Shown piece by piece: positions 49,033-57,772 of a stretch of DNA of 64,000 nucleotides. The position numbers and the translations under genes were made by a program. The stretch covers positions 1 through 64,000 of the forward strand of contig JAJDUU010000018.1 of NCBI GenBank assembly GCA_022826485.1. Direction: 5' to 3'. Source of the stretch: Chloroflexota bacterium (GTDB lineage Bacteria > Chloroflexota > UBA11872). Numbering within the stretch: the stretch's first letter is position 1; every line of letters starts with the position of its first letter. The notes under the pieces were generated by a model. The model did no database searches and was not told the DNA's origin. It was given only the letters and a program-made list of their open reading frames with translations.

Positions 49033-50136
49033 CTAGCCGGCGCGGAACCGATCGGGGCTGAACGGCTCGATCGGGTAGCCGGGGTCCTTGCCGGTGAGCA
49101 ACCGGGCGACGATCTGTCCCGTCAGCCAGCTCATGGTGACGCCGTGGGTGTGGTGGCCGGTGGCCAGCATCACGCCGGACCGCGAATCGCGTCCGATCAA
49201 GGGCAGCCCATCCTCCGAATCCGGGCGAAATCCCGTCAGGATGCCCGTCAGCGATCCGTCCGCCAGCCCTGGGACTCCCGCCGCGGCGGCTCGGAGCAGC
49301 GACTCGATGGCGCCGGCCCGCACCCGCCGGTCGAAGCCCACGCGCTCCTTGGTGGCGCCGAAGATGAGGCGCCCGTCGGATCGCTGGCTCAGCGTACCGG
49401 CGGGCCTGTGGATGACGTGGCGCGTGCGGAGATTGGGCGCTTCGAAGGTGATGATGTGCCCTTTGGACGGGACGACCGGAACCCAGGGGAGCAGCTCGCG
49501 CGCCCACGGACCCGTGGCCAGCACGACGTGGTCCGCGCTCAAGGCGCCGCGCACCGTCCGCACGCCCGCATTGGCGCCGCCCGAAAGGGCGACGACCTCC
49601 GCGCCCTGGTGCACGGCCACGCCCGCGGCCAGGACGGCGCGATGCACGATGGGCGCCCACCGATGGGTGTCGACCTGGCCGTCGGGGTAGAGGGCGGCGC
49701 CGGTGACTTCGGGCGCCAGCACGGGTTCGCGACGGCGAGCTTCGTCCGGTTCGAGGAACTCGACGTCGAAGCCGGCCTCCCGCTGCGCGGCGACGCGCGC
49801 CAGGAGTCGTTCGCGCTCGTCGTCAGTGAGGGCGACGCCCATCGTAGGGCCGGGGAGATAGCCGACCGGAGCGCCGCCGAGCGACTCCAAGAGCTCCGCG
49901 AATTCAGGGAATCCGTCGCGTCCCGCCAAACGCAGCCAGACCAGCGGCGAGCCATCGTCGGCGTCGTATTGCCCGCAGATGAGCCCCGCCGCGACGGACG
50001 ACGCCTCGCCGCAGACGCGTCCTCGCTCGAGGATGGCCGCCGTGAGCCCGGCCCGGCGCGCGGCCAGCGCCACGGCGCAGCCCACGATGCCGCCGCCGAC
50101 GATGGCGACGTCCACGTTCCGCAAGTCGTTGCTCAT
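49033..50136 (-). CDS. FAD-dependent oxidoreductase, glycine oxidase/ThiO-like
   Basis: This 367-aa DAO-family protein has VDVAIVGGGIVGCAVALAAR with the dinucleotide motif, LERGRVCGEASSVAAGLICG (the A-S-x-x-A-G-G/L block), ALYPDGQVDTHRWAPIVHRA, VVLATGPWARELLPWVPVVP, SKGHIITFE and GVMLATGHHTHGVTMSWLTG. The pattern fits ThiO (imine for thiamine thiazole) or other amino-acid oxidases. No thiamine genes are nearby, so ThiO is not secure. ATG 50136. Confidence 0.87.
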   Translation of the reverse strand: MSNDLRNVDVAIVGGGIVGCAVALAARRAGLTAAILERGRVCGEASSVAAGLICGQYDADDGSPLVWLRLAGRDGFPEFAELLESLGGAPVGYLPGPTMGVALTDDERERLLARVAAQREAGFDVEFLEPDEARRREPVLAPEVTGAALYPDGQVDTHRWAPIVHRAVLAAGVAVHQGAEVVALSGGANAGVRTVRGALSADHVVLATGPWARELLPWVPVVPSKGHIITFEAPNLRTRHVIHRPAGTLSQRSDGRLIFGATKERVGFDRRVRAGAIESLLRAAAAGVPGLADGSLTGILTGFRPDSEDGLPLIGRDSRSGVMLATGHHTHGVTMSWLTGQIVARLLTGKDPGYPIEPFSPDRFRAG

Positions 50137-50243
50137 GCCGCGCAGCCTCCGAGCGGGACCGTCGGACGGGATCCCATCGACCACGTCACAGGGACAAACG
50201 GTAGGGCCTTTGCGTCAAGTAGGCCAGCCGCGCGCCGTGCCGA

Positions 50244-51398
50244 CTAGAGTCCGTGCAGCGCGGCGAAGGTGAACCCGAACAGGCTCAGCATGCCGGGCGC
50301 GAAGGTGCCCAGCAGGAAGTCCGGCGAGAGTTGCACCTCATCCAGGAGGGCGTGCTCCAGCACGTCGGTCTGCGTGAGCTGCGCCTGCTGCGGCCCCAGC
50401 CGGCGCAGCAAGCGTTCGGACTCGCTGCTCGGAATGTAGGTGTCGCCCAGGTCGTGGAGCATGCAGACCTGTGTCTGGATACGGTCGGCGGCTCCAATCG
50501 GTGAAAGCGCGTCCAAACTGAGCGGCAGATGGGCTTCCATCCGCCGGATGCGATAGGTCGCCAGCCGAGGATCGCGGTTGACGAAGAGATCGAATACGGC
50601 CCGACCGGACGCGCTGAGATCGTCGAGGTCGATGCGGGCCAGCGCTTCGGGGTCCGGCTCGGGCGAGGTGCCGGGAAAGAGGTCGTAGAGCAGCCGCTGA
50701 TCGTTGGGGTCGGGCAGATGGCTCACCAACGTGTTGCGCGCCACGCCCCACACGTAGCGATGCGGGCTGAACGGCCGAAGGCCGCCGTCTTCAAGGATGG
50801 TCCCGGTCGTGGCGGCCTGCAGCAGGGTCGCCAGGCTGTAGTAGGAGCCGATGGTGGCGACGAACGCGACATCGTCGGCGATGCGGGGGTCGGCGGCCGC
50901 GACCAGCGACAGCGACCCTCCGGTCGACACCCCCACGAAGGCGATGCGCTGGGGATCGACCTCCGGCTGTCGGGCCAAGAACTCGAAGCCCGCCACAAGG
51001 GCGTCCGGGTCGCGATCGACCAGCCGGTAGGCCGCGTTGCCAAGCTGCTCGGGCGCGAGCACGACGAATCCAGCGCGAGCCAGCGACTCCGCGAACGCCA
51101 CCAGCACCGGATGGCGCCGTCCGGTGACCTCGACGCCGTTGACCAGGATCAACGCCGGGCCGGGGCCGCTCTCGTCCGGCACATAGAGATCGGCGGGGAT
51201 CTCGTCACCCGCGCTGCTCGCGTAGCCGACGCCGCGCGCGTTCGGTTCGGCGGTCTCCGATTGGTCCTCGCTGGGAATCAGCGATGCCAGCGCGGCGCCC
51301 ACGTCCACGGCCAGTCGCAGCTCGTGGCGCAGCCCGACGACGAGGCCGATCAGCGCCAGCGCGATGCCAAGCGCCACGAACCCACCGACGGGAAGCAC
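50244..51398 (-). CDS. Membrane-anchored alpha/beta hydrolase
   Basis: The protein is 384 aa from GTG 51398. One N-terminal membrane helix (PVGGFVALGIALALIGLVVG, residues 3-22) anchors it. The hydrolase part has ALILVNGVEVTGRRHPVLVA, the nucleophile elbow IAFVGVSTGGSLSLV (Ser in G-x-S-x-G), acidic residue candidates in MLHDLGDTYIPSSESE and a His in DVLEHALLDEV. Its fold suggests an esterase or dipeptidyl-peptidase-like enzyme acting outside the cell. It starts 27 nt after nrdR on the same strand. Confidence 0.78.
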   Translation of the reverse strand: MLPVGGFVALGIALALIGLVVGLRHELRLAVDVGAALASLIPSEDQSETAEPNARGVGYASSAGDEIPADLYVPDESGPGPALILVNGVEVTGRRHPVLVAFAESLARAGFVVLAPEQLGNAAYRLVDRDPDALVAGFEFLARQPEVDPQRIAFVGVSTGGSLSLVAAADPRIADDVAFVATIGSYYSLATLLQAATTGTILEDGGLRPFSPHRYVWGVARNTLVSHLPDPNDQRLLYDLFPGTSPEPDPEALARIDLDDLSASGRAVFDLFVNRDPRLATYRIRRMEAHLPLSLDALSPIGAADRIQTQVCMLHDLGDTYIPSSESERLLRRLGPQQAQLTQTDVLEHALLDEVQLSPDFLLGTFAPGMLSLFGFTFAALHGL

Positions 51399-51424
51399 CG
51401 ACCGCGCCGCCGAAGGCGCTGAAG

Positions 51425-52066
51425 TCAGGCGGACGACTCCGTCTCATCCGCCACGAGCGGCAGGTTCGTGTCGCGAATCGATTGCAGCTCGCGCCGATCC
51501 AGCGTCTGGCGGATGACCGAGAGCATCTCTTCGACCCCACCGGGCTCGACGTAGCTGGAGGCATAGCGCACGGAGGCCACCTCGTCGAGCGGTTGGAGCC
51601 GCTCGAGCACCATTTCCGCCAGCACGGCCGACCGCACCTCGGTCTGACTCGTGTCTCGCAGCTCGGTCTCAATGCCGTCGGCCAGCGTCAACAACTCTTC
51701 GGTCGTCACGGGCCGCTTGGAGCAGGCCGCGCGCACCGCGCCGAAGAGCTTGCCGCCGCTGAACGGCTCGCGCCGCCCGTCAGTCTTGATCACGGAGATG
51801 TCGGGGCGAACCAATCCTTCGATAGTGCCGAAGATCAGGCCGCAGCGACCGCAGCGGCGCGTGCGCGCCACGCCGCGCGCACCGACGTCCGTGCCCTCGA
51901 CCCGCGTTTCCGTGGAGGAGCAGCGTGGACAGCTGAAGACCTCGCATCGTTCGTAGGTCGTGAAGCGATGGCCCTGGCTGCACTCGCGGCGCCGGCGCAC
52001 CGCATCGGGCGCTTCGCGCGAGTCGACCACCTGCAGGCGATCCGTTCCACATTCCGGGCAGCGCAG
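51425..52066 (-). CDS. nrdR: NrdR-like regulator with two zinc ribbons
   Basis: This is a 213-aa protein; usual NrdR is about 150-165. NrdR represses ribonucleotide reductase operons by binding NrdR boxes and senses dATP/ATP. First ribbon: RCPECGTDRLQVVDSREAPD, then RRRRECSQGHRFTTYER, where the fourth Cys is replaced by His or lost. An inserted second ribbon follows (CPRC at 46-49, RRCGRCGLIF at 71-80), with four Cys. Then a normal ATP-cone: SVIKTDGRREPFSGGKLFGA to VRYASSYVEP. The conserved Met position is CTG (52066) with GGGAG 7 bases upstream; GTG 52120 is an alternative start. Confidence 0.82.
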   Translation of the reverse strand: MRCPECGTDRLQVVDSREAPDAVRRRRECSQGHRFTTYERCEVFSCPRCSSTETRVEGTDVGARGVARTRRCGRCGLIFGTIEGLVRPDISVIKTDGRREPFSGGKLFGAVRAACSKRPVTTEELLTLADGIETELRDTSQTEVRSAVLAEMVLERLQPLDEVASVRYASSYVEPGGVEEMLSVIRQTLDRRELQSIRDTNLPLVADETESSA

Positions 52067-52169
52067 CGTGTCTCTCCCAGCGCCCCGATGGCGCCCGAAC
52101 CTAGCAAAGAAGCCGGTCACGCGGCTCACCGGCGACCTAGAATGCGGCGGTGAGGAAGCGTCAACCTCC

Positions 52170-52235
52170 GTAGGGGCAGCCCTTGTGGCTGCCCTGGTCA
52201 CCGGCGGAACGGGCGCCCACAAGGGACGCCCCTAC
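52170..52235. repeat. Second head-to-head pair of GGGC-GCC hairpin repeats
   Basis: GTAGGGGCAGCCCTTGTGGC plus TGCCC (52170-52194) is identical to 31816-31840. A diverged inverted copy, GGGCGCCCACAAGGGACGCC plus CCTAC, occupies 52211-52235. The pair lies between nrdR and the nucleotidyltransferase gene (52067-52282), where nothing else is seen. Confidence 0.75.
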
Positions 52236-52282
52236 AGATGCCGGTCGAGGTCGGGCCAAGGGAGTAGCAGCAAAGGCCAGCC

Positions 52283-52990
52283 ATGTACGCGGTGCTGATT
52301 GCCGGAGGCAAGGGAGAGCGACTGCGCCCGCTGACGGCGGATCGGCCGAAGCCCATGGTCGAGGTGGCGGGACGCCCCATCATGGCGCGCCAAATCGACT
52401 GGCTGATCGGCCAGGGCGTCGATCGGTTTGTGGTGTCCTGCGGCGCCATGCACGAGGTCATCCAGGACTACTTCGGCGACGGCGATTCCCTCGGCGTTGA
52501 GATCGTCTACGAGGTGGAAGACACGCCCATGGGACGCGGCGGCGGCCTGCGGCTCGGCTGCGGCCGCATTCCCGCGACCGAGGAGCTGTTCATCGCCACG
52601 AACGCCGACATCCTCTCGGCGCAGGCGCTGGCGCCCATGATCGCCCAGCACCGCGAGGATGGAAACACGGCCACGATTCTGCTCACGCCTTATGTGAGCC
52701 AGTTCGGCATCGTTGAGGTGGAGGGCCGGCGCGTACGGCAATTTGCCACCAATCCGGTGCTGCCGCACTGGGTCAACGGCGGCGTCTACGTGATGAGCCG
52801 TGAGATCGAGCACCACCTGCCCGTCGTCGGCGATCACGAGGATTCGACGTTTCCCGAGCTCGCCGCCCAGGGGAAGCTGGGCGCGTTCACGACCCGCACC
52901 TGGTGGCGCGCCATGGATAGCCTCAAAGACCACACGCGCCTGGAGCAGGAGCTTGGCGAGCAGCAGCCGGGGTCGACGGGCGCGGGCTAG
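52283..52990 (+). CDS. Sugar nucleotidyltransferase (NDP-sugar pyrophosphorylase family)
   Basis: The protein is 235 aa. It has the nucleotide loop YAVLIAGGKGERLRPLTADR, then PKPMVEVAGRPIMARQIDWL (the Lys of RPKPM), TPMGRGGGLRLGCG, IATNADILSAQ (metal Asp) and HWVNGGVYVMSREI. This is the NTP_transferase fold making NDP-sugars such as GDP-mannose or glucose-1-phosphate-derived nucleotides. It may supply substrate for the RfbB-like dehydratase at 37557. Its 3' end overlaps the nfi frame. Confidence 0.87.
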   Translation: MYAVLIAGGKGERLRPLTADRPKPMVEVAGRPIMARQIDWLIGQGVDRFVVSCGAMHEVIQDYFGDGDSLGVEIVYEVEDTPMGRGGGLRLGCGRIPATEELFIATNADILSAQALAPMIAQHREDGNTATILLTPYVSQFGIVEVEGRRVRQFATNPVLPHWVNGGVYVMSREIEHHLPVVGDHEDSTFPELAAQGKLGAFTTRTWWRAMDSLKDHTRLEQELGEQQPGSTGAG

Positions 52991-53660
52991 GCGCACACTG
53001 CCGCTTCAGAATCTCGACTGGCCGTCGGACCCCGCCGGCGCCCGCGCGTTGCAGGCGCGGCTGGCGCCCCGCGTCGTCACGGCGGGATCGGCGCGACACG
53101 CCAACCTCGTGGCCGGCGTGGACGTGCACGTGCGAGACGAGACGGCCATTGCCGTGGCGGCGCTGGTCCACGTGCCGACGCTGGCGTTGCGCGAGACCGC
53201 CACGGCGGAGGAGCCGGTGAGCTTTCCCTACCTCACCGGCCTCCTGGCGTTTCGCGAGCTGCCGGCGGCGCTTGCCGCCCTGGAGCGCCTGCCCACGACG
53301 CCGCAGGCCGTGCTGGTGGACGGGCACGGGTTAGCGCACCCGCGGCGCTTTGGTCTGGCTTGCCATCTGGGCCTGGCGCTCGACCTGCCCACGGCCGGTT
53401 GCGGCAAGACGCGCCTCGTGGGCGACTACTCGATGCCCGAGAGTCCGCGCGGATCGCAGGCCGCGCTGACGCTGCGAGGCGAGGTGGTGGGCGCTGTGCT
53501 GCGCACGCGGGCCGACGTGTCGCCGGTGTTCGTGTCGGTGGGCCACCGCCTTGCGCTGCGGGCGGCGACGGCCCTGGTGCTGCGGTGCACGGGACGCTAC
53601 CGCCAGCCGGAGCCGCTGCGACAGGCGCACCTGGCGGCGCGCGCGTTAGCCCGCGCATGA
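52953..53660 (+). CDS. nfi: Endonuclease V (deoxyinosine 3'-endonuclease)
   Basis: The protein is about 235 aa. Active-site blocks are NLVAGVDVHV (Asp), PVSFPYLTGLLAFRELP (Tyr wedge region) and VLVDGHGLAHPRRFGLACHL (Asp), plus GCGKTRLVGDY. These align with E. coli Nfi (AGADVGF, MPYIPGFLSFRE, VDGHGISHPRRLG). It nicks DNA 3' to deaminated adenine. Start: TTG 52953 (overlapping the upstream gene by 38 nt) or CTG 52998; no ATG or GTG fits. It overlaps the next gene by 4 nt (ATGA). Confidence 0.88.
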   Translation: MASSSRGRRARARRTLPLQNLDWPSDPAGARALQARLAPRVVTAGSARHANLVAGVDVHVRDETAIAVAALVHVPTLALRETATAEEPVSFPYLTGLLAFRELPAALAALERLPTTPQAVLVDGHGLAHPRRFGLACHLGLALDLPTAGCGKTRLVGDYSMPESPRGSQAALTLRGEVVGAVLRTRADVSPVFVSVGHRLALRAATALVLRCTGRYRQPEPLRQAHLAARALARA

Positions 53661-54454
53661 CCACCCAGCCGCAGTTCGTCGACACCGGCTACGACCAGGC
53701 CGCGCGCGTCTACGACCTCGAGTACCCCGACTGCGCCGGCGATGAGCTGGCGTTTCTGGCGGCCTGCGCCGGACCCGAGCCGGCGCACATTCTCGAGTTG
53801 GCCACGGGCACGGGCCGGGTGGCGCTGGCGCTCGTGGGGCTGGGGCACAACGTCACGGGCCTGGACATTTCGGAGGGCATGCTGGCTCGGGCGCAAGCCA
53901 AGCGCGCGCGGCTCGACCCGGAGACGGCGTCCCGTCTGACCTTCACGCACGACGACATGACGCGGTTTCGACTCGACGCGTCGTTCGACGTGGTCGTCGC
54001 CGCGTTCAACGCCCTCCTGCTGCTGCCGGACGCCGAGGCGCGCGCGTCGTGCCTGGCCGCGGCGTTCGAGCACCTGCGACCGGGTGGGACGCTGGTGGTC
54101 GACGTGTTCGCGGCCAATGCCATCGATCGCACGCCGGACCACGAGACGGTGCAGTTTCTCGAGCGCGACCCGGAATCGGATCGGCTCATCACGCGCGAGC
54201 GGTTCTATACCTACGACCCGCGGACGGATCGAGGCCAGAGCCTGCTCATCTACCGGCTCCACGCGAACGCCGGCGAACCGCCCGAGGAGCTGCGGCTGGG
54301 CTACAGCCTGGCCCTGATGAGCCGCGACCAGCTGGTGGATGAAGTGCGCGCCGCGGGATTCGTCGACCTGGCGACCTACGGCGACTACCGGCGCGGGCCC
54401 TGGACGCCGGACTCGCCGAACCTCATCGTCTGCGCGCGACGGCGCGCTCGTTGA
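53657..54454 (+). CDS. Class I SAM-dependent methyltransferase
   Basis: The 265-aa methyltransferase has ILELATGTGRVALALVGLGH (SAM motif I), VTGLDISEGMLARAQAKRA (motif II acidic end of beta 2), LTFTHDDMTRFRLDASFDVV (motif III/IV) and FEHLRPGGTLVVDVF (post-motif). The N-terminal VDTGYDQAARVYDLEYPD is typical of small-molecule methyltransferases. Target unknown. Start ATG 53657 is coupled to nfi by ATGA. Confidence 0.88.
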   Translation: MTTQPQFVDTGYDQAARVYDLEYPDCAGDELAFLAACAGPEPAHILELATGTGRVALALVGLGHNVTGLDISEGMLARAQAKRARLDPETASRLTFTHDDMTRFRLDASFDVVVAAFNALLLLPDAEARASCLAAAFEHLRPGGTLVVDVFAANAIDRTPDHETVQFLERDPESDRLITRERFYTYDPRTDRGQSLLIYRLHANAGEPPEELRLGYSLALMSRDQLVDEVRAAGFVDLATYGDYRRGPWTPDSPNLIVCARRRAR

Positions 54455-54519
54455 CAGACGCGTGCACGGGTCAACAGAATTGCCACTGGCCGCGAGGGTC
54501 CCCGTGAGAACTACCGCCC

Positions 54520-54822
54520 ATGTCTGACTCTGCCCGTCACCACATCCGTGTCTCCGAGTTGCGGCTGCGCGTGCCGCGGCGCGAGAGCGACGGGTACTTC
54601 GAGTTCCCCAAGCACATGCTGCATTGGTCGCAGGAGCTGCGCGATCCGGCCACCGGCGAGGTGTTCGATCGCGCCTACGTGCTGGCCGAATTGGAAAAGC
54701 AGGGTTGGGATCCGCACGAGCTGACGAAGGGCGAAGGCACCTTCCGGCAGCGCGTGCAGCGGCTACCGTTGCCCGAGGGCGGACAGTTCGCGCCGGGCGG
54801 TCCCCTACACCGGGAAGCGTAG
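54520..54822 (+). CDS. Conserved-looking hypothetical protein, 100 aa
   Basis: This small polar protein starts MSDSARHHIRVSELRLRVPR and ends PEGGQFAPGGPLHREA. It has no signal peptide, membrane segment or metal motif. Trp/His-rich HMLHWSQELRDPATGEVFDR and YVLAELEKQGWDPHELTKGE suggest a folded helical domain. I do not recognise it. The start is ATG 54520 with only weak Shine-Dalgarno support. Its 3' end overlaps the convergent glycosidase gene by 18 nt. Confidence 0.55.
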   Translation: MSDSARHHIRVSELRLRVPRRESDGYFEFPKHMLHWSQELRDPATGEVFDRAYVLAELEKQGWDPHELTKGEGTFRQRVQRLPLPEGGQFAPGGPLHREA

Positions 54823-57099
54823 GCCGGCGGCGGATCCGAGCTCGCCGACCGCCTGGATCCCGGGCCTGAAGTCCTTGAACGCCGAGGTTGTGCCGTCAGG
54901 GGCCACGGCGATAAACGCCCAATGGCGCTCATTCGCGGGCGGGTTCACCGCGCCGATGCGGGTCTGGAAGAGGCCGTAGGGATGCCCGTCCACCTCGTGC
55001 AGGCGCACCGCGCGGCCGCTCGCACGGTGGATCGCCCATACCTGGAGGTCTTCGCCGGCCGACGCCACGCCCACCGTCCAGACGCCGGCGGGAACGTCCG
55101 GGCCCGTGTGGGGCACGACATGGGCGCTGGCGAGCAGTGGACGTCCGTCTTCTGACGCGCTCGCCGTCAATTCGAATTCGACATCCGTCTGGCTCAGCGA
55201 CGTGGCCGTTCGTGACGTCGGATGAGCAGCCGTGTGAAAGTCCGGGTGAATCGCGACGAGCCGTGGCACGACGGCAAACGGCCCGGCGTCGCCTCGTGCC
55301 GCGGACAGGTGAAATCGCCCGTTCGCATCGGTGAACGTCACCTGCCCGTGGGCGCCAAAGTCCGCCAGGACCATCGCGTCTTCGATCGGCTGTCCGTCTT
55401 CGTCCCTCACCTCGCCGGCGAAGGCATGGGTGGCAGCGGCAAGTCCGGCGAGAAACGGGGCGACCGGGCCGGCGCCTGCCGCGTCGGCCGCGTGGGATGC
55501 GGCGAATGTCACGCGATCGACGCCGCGAATGGCGGGCGCGGGTCCGCCGGCGCCGTCCACGCCGTGACACGCGGCGCAACCGGGCACTCGGGCCGTCCCG
55601 GCATATGCCGCCGCTCCGGCGGCCACCGGCGGCAGGGTGGCGAGCGTGGAGGCCGCGGGCCTGACGACGGCGACGGCATGCGGCTCGAGGGTTAGCGAGT
55701 CCCCGTCAAACCATGCCGTGCGCCACTGCGCCACGTCGTCGACGTGTACCGACGGCCCGGCGGGAAGACCGGAAACCCGGACCAGCCGCTGCTGGTCGGA
55801 CAAGTTCACCAGGACTAGGGCGGCGTCCTCACCGCGCACCAGCGCGAGGGCATCTAGGTCCGCCGGACGCACCTCGACCTGCGCCAACGTGCCGCCGTCC
55901 ACCATCACGCGCCGCAGGAGTTGCAGCGCGCGGTAGGCCGGCGTGGTGGGAACCTCCGGGTCGATTTCCCAGAGTCCGAAGTCGGGCTCGCCGCGCGGCG
56001 TGAGGCCGCCGGGTCCGCGCGTGCCCTTGTAGACCATGATCCCGCTCGCGCCCTGCCGCACGGCCCGCAGGGTCGCCGAGGCGAGAAAGGCCGCGTTGAC
56101 CTGGGTGTCGATGAGCGGATCAGCGGCGAGATCGCCGTTGTAGTTGATCTCCTCGACGATGTGGGGGCGGCCGTCGGCGATCTCGGTGATCAGTCCAACA
56201 CGGCGCTCGAACCACCCCAGGCGGTTGACCAAGGCGTCGTGAGTACTGGCCTGACCGATCTCGAACATCCCGTACCAGTGCCAGGTGATGAAGTCGAACG
56301 GCGCCCGGGCAGCGACATTCGTCAGATAGCTCTGCCAATCGAGGTCGGGTCGGTCGCCGCAGACCGGCTGGCCGTCGGGGCCGGGCGTGGCGCCGGAGTC
56401 GATGGCGTCGAGCGACGGCCCACCGAGGGCGATCCGCCCTGGGCCGAAGCGACCGTCCGTCGCCGCGCGCGCCTGGTTGAATACGGCCGCATACGCCTCG
56501 CCGGACCCGCAGGCGTAGGTTTGCCCGGCGTTCTGATGATTGTTGGGCTCGTTCCAGATGACGTAGCGCCAGTCGAGCGCCCGATCGCCGAAGCGCGCGT
56601 GAAACCTGTCGATGGCTTCCGCCACGTATTCGCCGTAGGCCCTCGCGCCCTCGGCCCCCAGGGTCTCGCTCTCGTGCTGCGAGCTGGGGCGGCCGCCGGC
56701 GGCGGGTATCCACGCCGGCGGCGCCACGAAGCTGACCATGGGCTCCGCGCCGGACGCCAGCACGCGCGCGACGTAGTCGAGGAGGAACTCCCAGTCCATA
56801 TCGGACTCGCTGAGTCCGCGCACGGCGGTGGACAGGAAACGGTGGCCGAGCCACACCCGCACGCTGTCCAGACCGAGCTCGCGGGCGCGGTCAATGCCGC
56901 CGTCGACGAAGAGGTCGTGCAACTCGTTGGTGCCGAACTCGAAATCGACCTCCGAGACCGGGCCGGCGGGCGCTCCTTCGAGGTCCACCAACACGTCGGG
57001 GGGATGCGTGGCGTCCGCCGCCGCTAGCAGCAGGCCAACCACGAGACCCGCCGCAATCTTGCCCGGACGCATGAGGCGCCGGACCAAAGGCCGTGGCAT
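54805..57099 (-). CDS. Secreted glycosidase-like protein with a haem-type CxxCH and carboxypeptidase-regulatory-like domain
   Basis: The protein is 764 aa. The N-terminal hydrophobic segment KIAAGLVVGLLLAAADA (14-30) is a signal or anchor. Residues about 50-400 form a GH39/GH5-like (clan A) barrel: YVIWNEPNNHQNAG with acid/base Glu184, FDFITWHWYG, and HIVEEINYNGD with nucleophile Glu316 or 317. A beta-sandwich follows (about 405-480). At 508-512 CAACH is a c-type haem motif in the sequence VPGCAACHGVDGAGGPAPAI, as in cytochrome c, then an Ala-rich stretch. About 560-660 is a carboxypeptidase-regulatory-like fold (AGEVRDEDGQPIEDAMVLAD). I know no named protein with this combination. Start ATG 57099 or 57072. 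Confidence 0.75.
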   Translation of the reverse strand: MPRPLVRRLMRPGKIAAGLVVGLLLAAADATHPPDVLVDLEGAPAGPVSEVDFEFGTNELHDLFVDGGIDRARELGLDSVRVWLGHRFLSTAVRGLSESDMDWEFLLDYVARVLASGAEPMVSFVAPPAWIPAAGGRPSSQHESETLGAEGARAYGEYVAEAIDRFHARFGDRALDWRYVIWNEPNNHQNAGQTYACGSGEAYAAVFNQARAATDGRFGPGRIALGGPSLDAIDSGATPGPDGQPVCGDRPDLDWQSYLTNVAARAPFDFITWHWYGMFEIGQASTHDALVNRLGWFERRVGLITEIADGRPHIVEEINYNGDLAADPLIDTQVNAAFLASATLRAVRQGASGIMVYKGTRGPGGLTPRGEPDFGLWEIDPEVPTTPAYRALQLLRRVMVDGGTLAQVEVRPADLDALALVRGEDAALVLVNLSDQQRLVRVSGLPAGPSVHVDDVAQWRTAWFDGDSLTLEPHAVAVVRPAASTLATLPPVAAGAAAYAGTARVPGCAACHGVDGAGGPAPAIRGVDRVTFAASHAADAAGAGPVAPFLAGLAAATHAFAGEVRDEDGQPIEDAMVLADFGAHGQVTFTDANGRFHLSAARGDAGPFAVVPRLVAIHPDFHTAAHPTSRTATSLSQTDVEFELTASASEDGRPLLASAHVVPHTGPDVPAGVWTVGVASAGEDLQVWAIHRASGRAVRLHEVDGHPYGLFQTRIGAVNPPANERHWAFIAVAPDGTTSAFKDFRPGIQAVGELGSAAGLRFPV

Positions 57100-57161
57100 G
57101 CGAGCGAAAGCGTTAATCGCGCTCGGCGGCGCGCCGACCCGCCGCTAGCTTGCCGCGGCGG

Positions 57162-57680
57162 CTATGACCGGCCGAAGTCGTCGAGGTCGAGCTGGTCGAT
57201 GAATTTGCGGAAGACCTCAAGCTTCTCCTCCGACACCGGCTCCGCGTCGCCGTCCGAGGGCTCGGCGTCTTCCTGCTCCTGGTCGGGCTCGAACCCAGCC
57301 TGCCCAAGAACTTCCTCGTCCACGAGGATCGGCACGCTGACGCGCACCGCAAGCGCAATGGCATCGCTGGGCCGGCAGTCAACCTCGAGCTGGCGGCCGT
57401 TGAACGTCATGGCAATGTTGGCGTAGTAGATCTGGTCGACCATCTTGGTGATGGACACGTGCTGCACGCCGGCACCGACGGTGTCGACGACGGAGCGCAG
57501 CAGATCATGCGTGAGCGGCCGCTGGACCTTGCGGTCTTGCAGCTTGACGGCGATGGCATCGGCCTCGGCGGTGCCGATCATGATGGCCAGATACCGCGCC
57601 CCGTCGCACTCCTTGAGGACCACCACCCGGCTCGGGCTGACCAGGTTGACGCGCACGCTGTCAACCGTCATTTCAATCAT
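57162..57680 (-). CDS. Bifunctional nuclease family protein (DUF151)
   Basis: The protein is 172 aa. It has MTVDSVRVNLVSPSRVVVLK, YLAIMIGTAEADAIAVKLQD and RPLTHDLLRSVVDTVGAGVQ, then LEVDCRPSDAIALAVRVSVP and ILVDEEVLGQAG. These blocks (MIG..EA.AI, RP.THDL, D(S/C)RPSDAIALAVR) define the bifunctional nuclease family, linked to stress response and widespread in Chloroflexi, Actinobacteria and Cyanobacteria. An acidic tail (EPDQEQEDAEPSDGDAEP) follows. It is downstream of lysC in the same direction. Confidence 0.92.
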   Translation of the reverse strand: MIEMTVDSVRVNLVSPSRVVVLKECDGARYLAIMIGTAEADAIAVKLQDRKVQRPLTHDLLRSVVDTVGAGVQHVSITKMVDQIYYANIAMTFNGRQLEVDCRPSDAIALAVRVSVPILVDEEVLGQAGFEPDQEQEDAEPSDGDAEPVSEEKLEVFRKFIDQLDLDDFGRS

Positions 57681-57772
57681 ATCGAGCCTGTCCCGTGAGC
57701 GTCCGCGCCGTGTCCGGTGCGGGTCGGCCTGAGTTTACCAACGACCCCTTGAGCGGCTGTGTAAACCACGCC

